NCBI GenBank assembly: GCA_005799205.1
Contig: SYHM01000095.1
Location: 1 to 18,499 of the forward strand
Length of the DNA: 18,499 nucleotides
Origin: Planctomycetia bacterium
GTDB taxonomy: Bacteria; Planctomycetota; Phycisphaerae; Phycisphaerales; SM1A02
Direction: 5' to 3'
Shown here: piece by piece, positions 6,863 to 14,932 of the stretch
Layout: each line of letters opens with the position of its first letter
Numbering within the stretch: position 1 is the stretch's first letter
Translations under genes and position numbers: made by a program
The notes under the pieces: model-generated
The model's input: the letters and a program-made list of their open reading frames with translations, nothing else
Databases searched by the model: none
What the model was told of the DNA's origin: nothing

Positions 6863-7950
6863 TCTGCGCACTCATTCTCGCACTCGCGTCAACACAGGCC
6901 CCATCAGAAGCGCAGACTCGGTTTACGTTCACCGAGCTTGCGATGGGGTGCGAGGTGCGGATTGAACTCATTGCGGCGAGCGAAGTCAGCGCCGTCGAAC
7001 TCGCTCGGGGGGCGTTCGAGCGGGTGCGAGCGATTGACGAAACTCTCAGCGACTACAGCACCTCTTCCGAGGTCACGCGGCTCTCGCGCGAAGCAACCGT
7101 CGAAACGCGGGTGAGCCTCGACCTTGCTGCGGTACTTCGCGACTCGCTTCGTGTGTCGCGTGCGACGAATGGAGCTTTCGACGTCTCAACCGGAGCACTG
7201 AGCCACATGTGGCGAAGCGCGCGCGCGACGCGCACACTGCCAACGCAGGCAGAACTCGCCCGGGCGCTCGATCACTGCGGGTACGCATCGGTGCAGTTCG
7301 ACGAGGGTTCCCGCACGCTTCAGTGGCTTCGTCCGGGAATCCGCCTCGACTTTGGTGGAATTGGGAAGGGATATGCCGCGCAGGCCGCGGTCGAGTACTT
7401 GCGCTCGAAAGGCGCCCCCTGCTCACTCTGTGCAATTGCGGGGGACATCGCCTGTGGTGAGGCTCCTCCAGGCCGCAGCGGATGGTCGATCGAGCTCTCT
7501 CACGATCTCGAAGGTGCACCATCGCGCAGACTCACTCTTCGCAACCAGTCCGTCTCGACCAGTGGAGATGCCTGGCAGTTCATCGAAGTGAATGGTGTGC
7601 GCTCGTCGCACATCTATGACCCGCGTACCGGCCACGCACTCACCCAGCGAATTGGCGCGACGGTGGTCAGCCGACATGGAGCGATCGCCGATGCGATTGC
7701 GACGGCACTCTGCGTTGATGGGACCGCGTTGCTTGCCCGACACGCAGAGGTTGCGCAGGCTGTCGGCGAGTTTGAGGGCCAGATCGTCGAGCTGCTCGTG
7801 CGTGAGGGTGCCGCTGCGACGGTTCGCGTCAGCGCGACGCCGAACTGGTCGAGCTTCCTGGAATCGCCACGGGCGCCTGCTGCAGTGGACCGAACTGCAG
7901 CGACGGCGGCATCAGGTTCATCGGGCTCGCCAGCGCGTCCTCCCATGTGA
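6859..7950 (+). CDS. apbE: FAD:protein FMN transferase, ApbE family
   Basis: ApbE attaches FMN covalently to a Thr/Ser of exported redox proteins, using FAD. The 363-residue product starts with a short hydrophobic stretch (MICALILALASTQAPSEAQ) that may be a signal peptide, though it lacks basic residues at its N-terminus. Family motifs are the N-terminal FTFTELAMGCEVRIEL (usually MGT), DETLSDYSTSSEV, FDVSTGALSHMW, LDFGGIGKGYAAQAAVEY, CAIAGDIACGE, SVSTSGDAWQFIEV with HIYDPRTGHAL, and ADAIATALCVDG. Length is normal. The final 40 residues are low-complexity Ala/Ser/Pro and lie antisense to the end of the facing oxidoreductase gene. The ATG overlaps the HD-GYP stop by 4 nt, so the two are co-translated. 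No recognisable flavinylation target (NqrB/C, RnfG or FMN-bind protein) is in the window, so the substrate is unknown. Confidence 0.93.
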   Translation: MICALILALASTQAPSEAQTRFTFTELAMGCEVRIELIAASEVSAVELARGAFERVRAIDETLSDYSTSSEVTRLSREATVETRVSLDLAAVLRDSLRVSRATNGAFDVSTGALSHMWRSARATRTLPTQAELARALDHCGYASVQFDEGSRTLQWLRPGIRLDFGGIGKGYAAQAAVEYLRSKGAPCSLCAIAGDIACGEAPPGRSGWSIELSHDLEGAPSRRLTLRNQSVSTSGDAWQFIEVNGVRSSHIYDPRTGHALTQRIGATVVSRHGAIADAIATALCVDGTALLARHAEVAQAVGEFEGQIVELLVREGAAATVRVSATPNWSSFLESPRAPAAVDRTAATAASGSSGSPARPPM

Positions 7951-9166
7951 TCTCTGCCCCTGAGTACGCAGCCATCCGTCCCATGATCGCAGTCATGGTG
8001 CTCTCAGCGACCTGCCTAGTTTCGTTCAGTGGCGTGCCATCAACGATCGCCTTCTGCAAGTCGATGTGTTCTTGCACATAGGGATTGTTGTTTGGCCCCT
8101 TGAACTCCCACGCATCTGCCTTGTTGTGGGAAGTCAAGCGCGCTGATCCAGAAGTGAGCCGCGCGGTGCCCGTCGACCCATAGAGCACTTCTTCGACGCG
8201 TCCGGCCGTGCCATCTTGTTGTCGTGCCATACTGAGCGCGAACCGTGGTTCGCCCCCCTCGGTCGCACCGGCGTACTCAAAGTCAACCGCGAAGTGATCA
8301 AAGACATGACCGAACGCCGTTGTGTCCGTGCGCGACTGCCGTCCGCCGACCGCCACACATCGCACGGGGTGAGATCCCATTGCCCAATTCGCGACATCGA
8401 TGTTGTGCACGTGCTGCTCGACGATGTGGTCTCCAGAGAGCCACGTGTGATAGAGCCAATTGCGCACTTGGTTCTCGACATCGCTGCGCGCTGGGTCGGG
8501 GGCAACGTTCCAGAGTGACCCCATGTTCCAGAACACGCGGGCTGCGACGACATGTCCGATCGCTCCCCCGCTCACCCGCTGCATGGCTTCGAGGTACGAC
8601 CGCTCATGCCTGCGCTGGGTGCCCGCTGCAACCCGCAGTCCCTTCGCATCGACCTCGTTCGCTGCCGCGAGCATTGTTCGAATACCAGTTGGATCAACGG
8701 CAACCGGTTTCTCGACAAACGCGTTGCGCCCCGCAGCAATCGCGGCGCTGAAATGCACGGGGCGGAATCCCGGCGGCGTCGCGAGGATGACGTAGTCGCA
8801 CGGAACGGCGATGACTCCTTGATAGGCGTCAAACCCCGTAAAACACTGGGCCGGTGGCACCTTCGCCCGATCACCAAAACTGGCGAGGCCTGCTTGTGCT
8901 CTGGCGATGCGCTCGGCGAAAAGGTCGCCGAGTGCGACAATTCGAACATCTGGAGAGGCTTCGAGTGCGTTGCCGGCCGCTCCCGTGCCGCGGCCGCCGC
9001 ACCCGATCACTCCAACTCGAATCTCACGTCGTCCGCGCGCCGCGACAAGCCTTGAGGCACGAGCGTTTGTGGAAAGCGCCGTGAATGGCGAGAGCAGAGT
9101 CGCACCTGCGACCGTTGCCGCCGTTGCCTTCACAAAGGATCGGCGATCAATTGCGTGACGCGTCAT
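7829..9166 (-). CDS. Tat-exported Gfo/Idh/MocA family oxidoreductase (copy 1)
   Basis: These are NAD(P)-dependent dehydrogenases, mostly acting on sugars or cyclitols. The 445-residue product starts at the ATG at 9166 with a twin-arginine signal (DRRSFVKATAATVAGATLL; RRSFVK at 8-13), so it is folded with cofactor before export. The Rossmann motif GCGGRG is at 55-60 and the EKP motif at 152-154. The C-terminal domain contains WLSGDHIVEQHVHNIDVANW and ends with a segment, IMGRMAAYSGAEITWEDAL, shared with the neighbouring paralogue. A longer frame to 9334 exists, but it only reads back over the upstream gene. The ATG overlaps the stop of the upstream paralogue as ATGA. The last 122 bp overlap the end of apbE on the other strand. 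The substrate cannot be deduced. Confidence 0.93.
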   Translation of the reverse strand: MTRHAIDRRSFVKATAATVAGATLLSPFTALSTNARASRLVAARGRREIRVGVIGCGGRGTGAAGNALEASPDVRIVALGDLFAERIARAQAGLASFGDRAKVPPAQCFTGFDAYQGVIAVPCDYVILATPPGFRPVHFSAAIAAGRNAFVEKPVAVDPTGIRTMLAAANEVDAKGLRVAAGTQRRHERSYLEAMQRVSGGAIGHVVAARVFWNMGSLWNVAPDPARSDVENQVRNWLYHTWLSGDHIVEQHVHNIDVANWAMGSHPVRCVAVGGRQSRTDTTAFGHVFDHFAVDFEYAGATEGGEPRFALSMARQQDGTAGRVEEVLYGSTGTARLTSGSARLTSHNKADAWEFKGPNNNPYVQEHIDLQKAIVDGTPLNETRQVAESTMTAIMGRMAAYSGAEITWEDALASPMNLMPPSLQFGPLQQAPVAIPGSSTSSASR

Positions 9167-10476
9167 GAGAGGGGCGATCCAGTCACTGCACTTCCAGGCT
9201 TGGGGGCGGGTGAGATTGGCATCGCACCTTCGAATGACGCAGGCGCGAGACTCTCGCTGCCTGTGGCAGCATCGTCCCACGAGACTTGGCGACCGCTGTA
9301 TGCCGACATTCGACCCATGATTGCCATGAGGCACGAGTCTGCCATGAATTCGCCTTCATTGATCGGTCGCCCATCGCGAATCGACTTGAACAGGGTTTCA
9401 TGTTCGACTTCGTACATGTTGGGCGTAGGGCCATCCTTTGGGTAGGACCACAGCGTGGTTCCTGAATAGTCCTTGATCCAGTGCGTTGGAGCCCACCCGT
9501 TGATCCACGCGTAACCCTTGGTGCCTGTGATCCAGTCTGTGTTGTCGTTGTAACAATTCGCTTGCTGTCGGGCGATCATCGTTGCGCGCGGACCGTTTGG
9601 ATATTCATAAATCACTGTGAAATTGTCATAGATGTCCCCAAACTCCGGCTTGTCTTCTCGGCAGAACCGACTGCCAAGCGCGGTGCACTTCACCGGATGC
9701 CGCCCACCCATCACCCAGTTGATCTTGTCAACCGAGTGAACCGCTTGCTCGACCAGATGGTCGCCCGAGAGCCAATTGAAATGTTGCCAGTTGCGAAGTT
9801 GAAACTCAAAGTCGCTCCAACCAGCTTGACGAGGACGGGTCCCAAGGGGCGCGGTGAGATACGTAGCGGTGATCCCCACAACCTCGCCAAGTCGACCACC
9901 GTGAACCTCTGCGACGAGTGCGCGCTCAGGGCTCGAACTTCTCCAGCAGAATCCACTCACAAGTGAGAGGTTTCTCTCGCGCGCCGCGGCGACGCTCTCG
10001 CGCACCGATCGATACCCCACCGAATCAACGCAGACTGGCTTCTCACAGAAAATGTGCTTGCCCGCGGCGACTGACTTCGCGAGCTGCGCAGGACGAAACG
10101 ATGGCGTCGAGCAAAGCAGCACGACATCGACGAGGGGTAGAAGCTGGTCAATCGCATCGACCCCGACGAATTGCCGCTCTGGAGGCACGGTGACGCGCTC
10201 ATGATCGGGGCTCTTCCCCAGATTCGAGAGGCAGTTCTCGAGTCGATCGCGAAATGCATCTGCGAGTGCGACGATGACGACACCCTTATCTGCGGCAAGC
10301 GCTTGCGCCGCCGCGCCAGTGCCGCGACCGCCGCATCCGACGAGGCCGACGCGAATCGTGTCGGCGCGCGATCCGCCTCTCGACTTCAGTGCAGACGCCG
10401 CGAGGGTGGGACTCACGAGCGCCGAGCCCGTCGCGAGTGCTGTGGACTTCATAAAGAGCCGACGAGATGGGTGCAT
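9163..10476 (-). CDS. Tat-exported Gfo/Idh/MocA family oxidoreductase (copy 2)
   Basis: A 437-residue paralogue of the next gene in the operon. It begins with a twin-arginine signal (SRRLFMKSTALATGSAL; RR at 5-6). The nucleotide-binding motif GCGGRG is at 47-52 and CEKP at 144-147. WLSGDHLVEQAVHSVDKINW is in the substrate-side domain, and the C-terminal IMGRMSAYSGRQVSWDDA parallels copy 1. The start at 10476 is chosen because it opens directly into the Tat signal; upstream codons only translate the proline repeat of the previous gene in another frame. It lies 5 nt downstream of the FGE-like gene and overlaps copy 1 by 4 nt. The two copies have clearly diverged, so different substrates or a heteromer are both possible. 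No Shine-Dalgarno is seen, consistent with translational coupling. Confidence 0.93.
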   Translation of the reverse strand: MHPSRRLFMKSTALATGSALVSPTLAASALKSRGGSRADTIRVGLVGCGGRGTGAAAQALAADKGVVIVALADAFRDRLENCLSNLGKSPDHERVTVPPERQFVGVDAIDQLLPLVDVVLLCSTPSFRPAQLAKSVAAGKHIFCEKPVCVDSVGYRSVRESVAAARERNLSLVSGFCWRSSSPERALVAEVHGGRLGEVVGITATYLTAPLGTRPRQAGWSDFEFQLRNWQHFNWLSGDHLVEQAVHSVDKINWVMGGRHPVKCTALGSRFCREDKPEFGDIYDNFTVIYEYPNGPRATMIARQQANCYNDNTDWITGTKGYAWINGWAPTHWIKDYSGTTLWSYPKDGPTPNMYEVEHETLFKSIRDGRPINEGEFMADSCLMAIMGRMSAYSGRQVSWDDAATGSESLAPASFEGAMPISPAPKPGSAVTGSPLS

Positions 10477-10481
10477 GTGGT

Positions 10482-11405
10482 TCACTTGATTGCTCCGGGG
10501 TTTGGTGCAGGGGTTGGTGCAGGGTTTGGTGCAGGGTTTGGTGCAGGGTTTGGTGCAGGGTTTGGTGCAGGGGTTGGTGCAGGGGTTGGTGCAGGGGTTG
10601 GTGGGGACTGCTCTGCGGGGGCGCTCACTGGTGCCCCATCGCAAACGACTCGGAATCCAATCCATCCAGCATCCGCAAGCCACCAGATGCTTCGTGGAAG
10701 TTGCGGATCACTCACATTCCACTTCGGCGTATCACGCCTGAGCCACCGACAGGAACACTCTCGGCGCTCCTCTCGATACGACCCGCCGACGACTGCGCCT
10801 TTGCCATCGGGCATCACGCACCACTCGGCGAGATTTCCAAAGAGGTCTTGCACCCCTTGTGCATCGGGCTTCTTAGAACCGACCTTGTGGGTTGTGCCAT
10901 CGCTGTTTTCGTCGAACCACGCGAAGTCGCCGAGCGACTCGGCGGTCACCATCGATCGCTCGCATGCAAGGGTCCACTCAGCGTGAGTCGGCAACCGATA
11001 GGTCTTTCCTGTCTTCGCCGAGAGCCAGACGCAGAACGCGGTGGCATTCGGAAAGCTCACTGAATTCGCAGGCCACCCAGCGTGGCCAAATCCGCGATCA
11101 GTTGCGATGTACGGTTTCGTCGGGCGGGTGACCGCATCGGCGCCGGGCGGGTCTCCCTTGCCGTCCTTCTTGTCAAAGCCGTAGATGCACACATCGAGTA
11201 CTTCCCAAGGAATCTCTGTACGGCTCATCCATAGCGGCGGAGAGCCGGCGGCCGTTGCGATCGGCACCATGTCGATCGAGAGTGTGGTTCCCTTAAGCGG
11301 TTCGTTGAATGCAAGCGACTTCGATGGCGCAGCACTCGACACCTGCGCAACCGCACGTGCAGAAATCAGTAGGAGTGCGGCGACCGCGAACCTGCTCAGA
11401 GTCAT
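10482..11405 (-). CDS. Secreted FGE/SUMF1-like (formylglycine-generating enzyme family) protein with Pro-Ala repeat tail
   Basis: The fold is that of formylglycine-generating enzymes, which oxidise a sulfatase cysteine, but many bacterial members are non-catalytic or act in other pathways. From the ATG at 11405 (307 residues), a signal peptide covers about 1-21 (MTLSRFAVAALLLISARAVAQ). The SUMF1-type fold spans roughly 40-255: WPANSVSFPNATAFCVWLSA, YRLPTHAEWTLAC, DLFGNLAEWC, VVGGSYREERRECSCRW and AGWIGFRVVCD. In an ungapped comparison with human SUMF1 from memory, the first active-site cysteine after GGSY is replaced by Glu while the second is kept. Oxidase activity is therefore doubtful. The C-terminus is a (T/N)PAP repeat of about 35 residues, probably an extended spacer. 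A GTG at 11417, directly after the stop of the upstream gene, is an alternative start. No sulfatase is in the window. Confidence 0.88.
   Translation of the reverse strand: MTLSRFAVAALLLISARAVAQVSSAAPSKSLAFNEPLKGTTLSIDMVPIATAAGSPPLWMSRTEIPWEVLDVCIYGFDKKDGKGDPPGADAVTRPTKPYIATDRGFGHAGWPANSVSFPNATAFCVWLSAKTGKTYRLPTHAEWTLACERSMVTAESLGDFAWFDENSDGTTHKVGSKKPDAQGVQDLFGNLAEWCVMPDGKGAVVGGSYREERRECSCRWLRRDTPKWNVSDPQLPRSIWWLADAGWIGFRVVCDGAPVSAPAEQSPPTPAPTPAPTPAPNPAPNPAPNPAPNPAPTPAPNPGAIK
10499..10594 (-). repeat. 12-bp tandem repeat, eight units, coding for (T/N)PAP
   Basis: Eight consecutive 12-bp units of plus-strand GGKTTGGTGCAG run without interruption, followed by one degenerate unit. The third base is T or G (order T,G,T,T,T,T,G,G), which gives Asn or Thr on the minus strand. 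All units are in frame with the FGE-like gene, so unit gain or loss changes tail length without breaking the gene. Confidence 0.95.
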
Positions 11406-11417
11406 TTGCGCGCTCAC

Positions 11418-13667
11418 TCAACCCCAATCAGAAAGCAGTGCCGCCAAATCAGCGCCGCCGACGAGGCCGTCACCAGTGATGTCGGCCGAACCAGCCGTCC
11501 CCCACTGCGAGAGCATCACAGCAAGGTCACTTCCGTTCACGATTCCGTCACTGTTGAGATCTGCCGGCCGCACTGGCTCACAGTCGAACCCAATGAGTCG
11601 CAGGTCATCGACGCCAGCTTCGACGAGGCTGCCAGTGTCGAGATCGCGCGCTTGAAAGCGCAGTCGCATCGCATTTGTTGGAGTCATGAAGTCTGCAATT
11701 CGCACGCGCTTTTCTGTCCACACTCCCGGACTGGCTGTGACCAGTTCGACTTGGGTCCACGTTGAACCTCCGTTGTTCGAGAGCAGCGTCGGCATCGAGT
11801 CGAGGCCAGGGGCGCCTCCGAGATTGTTTGAGTACCAGACGAAGTAGGTCAACACAGGGTCGGCGATGACCGTTGCATCGATCGAGGGCGATGTCAGTGT
11901 CGTGGTTCCTCCGTCGACATCAGCCGCGCCAGCTGCTCCACCGATGACGCCAAGTCCAGTGATCCACGCCGAGACACCAGTTGCTGTGTGGTCATCTTCA
12001 GGTTGCGCCGTCGTACCAACGGGATTGCCTCGCTCCCACATGCCACTCACCGCGTTGTCACCGGTTGCACCGACGGTCCATCCACTCGACGTGCCTTCCA
12101 TCTCATCAGTGAGGGCGACGATCTCGCCATTCGACACTGTGGCCGTGCGAAGTCCCGCCGCTGGGTCGCGCACAACAGTTCCGCTCGCGAGCGTGAACTC
12201 GATCGCAAATCCAACAGTCGATGGGCACGCGAGCGTTGGAAACTGCGCCGACCAAATTCCTGGAAGTGCAGGGACGAGTGGAACAGTTTGATTCGTCGCG
12301 GCACCCGTATTGAAGATCAACTTCGCGCCGCCCGCGGCAATCGATTGCCCTGCGCCCAGTGTTGCGGTCAGATTGAAGCCGCCGCCACTTGGAAGAATGT
12401 TGGTTGGAATCCCCTGCGGATAGGCGATCGTCAGCGGCGCTTCGCCAACCGTCCACACAAACAGTCCGCGCTGAATGTCGCTTCCGATGACGGTGCCACT
12501 CGGGAAGTATGGGTAGTTGCTCCACAGACCCGCGTAGCCGGTTGCGTTTTCTGTGGGATAGGTGTCAAACCATGCACGCTCACTCGGTGCGAGGCGGCTG
12601 GTGATGTCGTAGATGCGCAGTCCACTCTTGTAATTGCTCGCGAAGAGATCGTTGCCCTTGATGTACAGGTTGTGGTCGACCGAGACCTGACCGTTTGAAT
12701 AGGTGCCAGCGAGAAATGGCGCGGCGAGGTTCTGAATATCAATGATCTTGGTCTGACAGAGCACTCCGAAGTTCGCTTCGTCAATCTCGTCATTGATATA
12801 GAAGTACTTGTAATCGGGGGAGATCCATCCTTGATGGCAGTACGCGGCATTTGGATAGGTCGCTCGACCGATGACGACGATGTTCGCCTTGTCAGTGATA
12901 TCGAGAATGTCGAGGCCAGTCTCAGTCTGCCCACCGTTGAGGCCACCACAGGCGAGGAAAATCTCGCGACCCGCGTATGGGCCAGTGGGCCAATTGAACA
13001 CCGCGCCATCGTGGGTGTACTTCGAGCTCCATGCGCCGACATACGCGGGTACCGCTGGGTTGGCGAGGCTGTATGCACGCACGCCACTTGATCCTCCACC
13101 CATCCGGTAGAGGAATCCAGTCTGCTCGTTGATGATCATCGTGTGCGATGCTGCGGTGCCGCCTGTCGTGACCGTCCCAAGATCGGTGATGACACCCGAA
13201 TCAATCTGTGCAAGATCGAAAATCTGAATGCCGCCGCCACCCTCGCTCACCGCGTAGCAATAGTGTTGGTAGGTCTTCATGTTGCGCCACATGCTGTCAC
13301 TCGCGCTGGCCGGCCGAGGCATGAACTGCACGAGTTGTGATGCTGATGGAACTGTGATCTCGACGAATGCGGTTCCGTTGCTCATGCCAAGGATCGCATA
13401 CTCGCGTCCGCTCGGGCTCACATACCCCCACGCATCGCTCGCGCTCGTCGCTGCTGCGCTGATCGCGGTGAACGGAAACCACGCTTGAAGGTTCACACCA
13501 GAAGACTGGAAGGTGCCGCCGGCAACTCCCCCATCGCTCGCGCGCCAAATCGGACCGAAGAATGGCGGCTCCTGATTCTGCTCCTTTGGATCGTCCTCGT
13601 GTGCAATGACCAGCGCAGTGAATGAGCAGGCGAGACAGATCGCTCCGAGCAGATGGAAAGCCTTCAT
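11418..13667 (-). CDS. Choice-of-anchor B family secreted protein with LVIVD-type propeller and C-terminal EF-hand/dockerin-like repeats
   Basis: A 749-residue exported protein of unknown function. A signal peptide covers about 1-22 (MKAFHLLGAICLACSFTALVIA). Residues about 60-420 form an LVIVD/beta-propeller-like region with the choice-of-anchor B hallmarks: SDAWGYVSPSGREYAILG, HYCYAVSEGGGGIQIFDL, ASHTMIINEQTGFLYRMGG, KYTHDGAVFNW, YCHQGWISPDYKYFYINDE and VDHNLYIKGNDLFASNYKSG. A middle region about 510-695 looks like a jelly-roll adhesive module (EMEGTSSGWTVG...WTEKRVRIADFM...AGVDDLRLIGFDCE). Residues 700-749 hold two calcium-loop repeats, ADLNSDGIVNGSDLAVMLSQWG and a second starting ADITGDGLVGGADL, a terminal module I associate with Phycisphaerae surface proteins. 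The gene starts 71 nt after the peroxidase stop and its TGA is followed at once by the GTG alternative start of the FGE-like gene. Confidence 0.9.
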   Translation of the reverse strand: MKAFHLLGAICLACSFTALVIAHEDDPKEQNQEPPFFGPIWRASDGGVAGGTFQSSGVNLQAWFPFTAISAAATSASDAWGYVSPSGREYAILGMSNGTAFVEITVPSASQLVQFMPRPASASDSMWRNMKTYQHYCYAVSEGGGGIQIFDLAQIDSGVITDLGTVTTGGTAASHTMIINEQTGFLYRMGGGSSGVRAYSLANPAVPAYVGAWSSKYTHDGAVFNWPTGPYAGREIFLACGGLNGGQTETGLDILDITDKANIVVIGRATYPNAAYCHQGWISPDYKYFYINDEIDEANFGVLCQTKIIDIQNLAAPFLAGTYSNGQVSVDHNLYIKGNDLFASNYKSGLRIYDITSRLAPSERAWFDTYPTENATGYAGLWSNYPYFPSGTVIGSDIQRGLFVWTVGEAPLTIAYPQGIPTNILPSGGGFNLTATLGAGQSIAAGGAKLIFNTGAATNQTVPLVPALPGIWSAQFPTLACPSTVGFAIEFTLASGTVVRDPAAGLRTATVSNGEIVALTDEMEGTSSGWTVGATGDNAVSGMWERGNPVGTTAQPEDDHTATGVSAWITGLGVIGGAAGAADVDGGTTTLTSPSIDATVIADPVLTYFVWYSNNLGGAPGLDSMPTLLSNNGGSTWTQVELVTASPGVWTEKRVRIADFMTPTNAMRLRFQARDLDTGSLVEAGVDDLRLIGFDCEPVRPADLNSDGIVNGSDLAVMLSQWGTAGSADITGDGLVGGADLAALLSDWG

Positions 13668-13738
13668 CGCTTCACTCTACTTCGAATCTCGTCGATTTCC
13701 ACTCGGAACGCCCCTCCCCACGAGGCAATCTGAGCCTC

Positions 13739-14932
13739 TCATTTCCACGGATTCGTTGTCCAGCGACTCGGCGGAGGTGCCCCGTCGAGAGAGTTCAAGA
13801 ACGCAAGCAACCCTTCAATCTCACGCTGCGACAGATTGGTCTTTCGCAAGATCGATTCACGGTGGTGATCCATCGTCACCGCCCCCTCAAGGGTGCTATA
13901 AAAGTGCAGAACCTCATTGAGTGTCGCGAATTGCCCTTGGTGAAAATACGGAGCGGTTTGTGCAACATTTCGAAGGGTTGGCGTGCGGAATGCCCCCCAC
14001 TGGTCAGGTTGTGCAATCAGCGAATCGACGACCATCGCCGATTCGCACGCGGGGTCATCGGAATGGGGTCCACTTGTGCGGTAGGGATTCGACTGTAATG
14101 CTGCGACTGCGCCAAACCTGCCCGCGTCGGCAATCAGATCGTCGCGTGGAGCAGCACCGAGGGCGTGAAACTCACCATCGCTGAGCAGTGGCCCGTCATG
14201 GCAGGTGACGCACTCTCCACGCCCTGTGAAAGTTGCAAGTCCGAGCTGTGCGGCGCGAGAAAACTGGCCTTCTTGCACGGTTGAGAGATCGGCGGGAGAC
14301 CCTGCGAGCTTCCACCCTTCGACCCATTGGTCAAAGACGCTCGGACCGGTGGTCAGTCGTCGTTCATAGGCGGCAATCGCCTTGCCGAGATTTGCGATGA
14401 CTCGTTCACTTTGCGCGCTTGTGAGTGTTCCCTCGGGCAGGGCTCCGCACACCGCCTCATACTCTGTACGAAGCGTTGGTTCACTGCGAACCCGTGCGAC
14501 GATTCGCTCGAACGAGTTCCCCATCTCTCTCGGATGCAGCATCGGACCGTGCGCCTGACTCCAGAGTGAATCGAACTTGCCATCCCAATTCAACCACCGC
14601 TGATGAGCGCAGTCGAGAATCGACAGCGTGTTGCGAACCCCTTGCGAGATCCCTCTATTGAGCGCGAGGCCATCGGTGAAGGCGCGTGCGGGGTCATGGC
14701 AGGTCGCACACGAAATCGTTCCAGTGCTCGAGAGGTGTGGGTCGAAAAACAGTGCCTGGCCGAGCAGCGCGGCGCGATCGTCATCGGCGAAGCGATTCGT
14801 CGGATCGGGCGCAGGCGCGCCTGGGAACCCCATCTGTTTGACACGTGCAATCTGCGCAGTTGAGAGTTGCACTGGTGCATCGCACGCTGCAAGACATAGC
14901 AGCACAATTGTTATGGAAGCACGATGTTCCAC
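13739..14932 (-). CDS. MauG/cytochrome c peroxidase family di-heme lipoprotein
   Basis: The family reduces hydrogen peroxide or, as in MauG, oxidises protein residues through two c-type hemes. The 397-residue product has two heme sites, CATCH (C75, C78, H79) and CVTCH (C241, C244, H245). It also has the conserved FFDPHLSSTGTISC and AFTDGLALNRG segments, the WNWDGKFDSLWSQ region and the C-terminal GAFRTPTLRNVAQTAPYFHQGQFATLNEVLHFY. The N-terminus (ITIVLLCLAACDAP) is a lipobox with C17 as the likely lipidated residue; Asp follows, which in E. coli would favour inner-membrane retention. The start is a GTG at 14932 preceded by GGAG 8 nt upstream, and the gene overlaps the upstream YtkA-like gene by 22 nt. 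Electron donor and substrate are unknown; no cytochrome c gene is in the window. Confidence 0.94.
   Translation of the reverse strand: MEHRASITIVLLCLAACDAPVQLSTAQIARVKQMGFPGAPAPDPTNRFADDDRAALLGQALFFDPHLSSTGTISCATCHDPARAFTDGLALNRGISQGVRNTLSILDCAHQRWLNWDGKFDSLWSQAHGPMLHPREMGNSFERIVARVRSEPTLRTEYEAVCGALPEGTLTSAQSERVIANLGKAIAAYERRLTTGPSVFDQWVEGWKLAGSPADLSTVQEGQFSRAAQLGLATFTGRGECVTCHDGPLLSDGEFHALGAAPRDDLIADAGRFGAVAALQSNPYRTSGPHSDDPACESAMVVDSLIAQPDQWGAFRTPTLRNVAQTAPYFHQGQFATLNEVLHFYSTLEGAVTMDHHRESILRKTNLSQREIEGLLAFLNSLDGAPPPSRWTTNPWK

Noticed and set aside
9167..9334. 56-residue extension of oxidoreductase copy 1
   Set aside because: It lies wholly inside the upstream paralogue and has Cys/Arg-rich composition typical of a shadow frame; the ATG at 9166 begins the Tat signal.
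10477..10683. N-terminal extension of oxidoreductase copy 2 with repeated NPCTKPCT, and plus-strand frames with GAGFGAG or VQGL repeats
   Set aside because: These are other-frame readings of the 12-bp repeat that codes for PAP units in the FGE-like gene; the Tat signal at 10476 marks the true start.
12431..13099. 222-codon minus-strand frame inside the choice-of-anchor B gene
   Set aside because: Ser/Arg/Thr-rich out-of-frame translation without motifs, entirely within a well-supported gene.
13668..13738. Hairpin GAGGC/GCCTC after the peroxidase stop as a terminator
   Set aside because: The stem is only 5 bp and is followed by a G-rich stretch, not a T run, so an intrinsic terminator is not supported.
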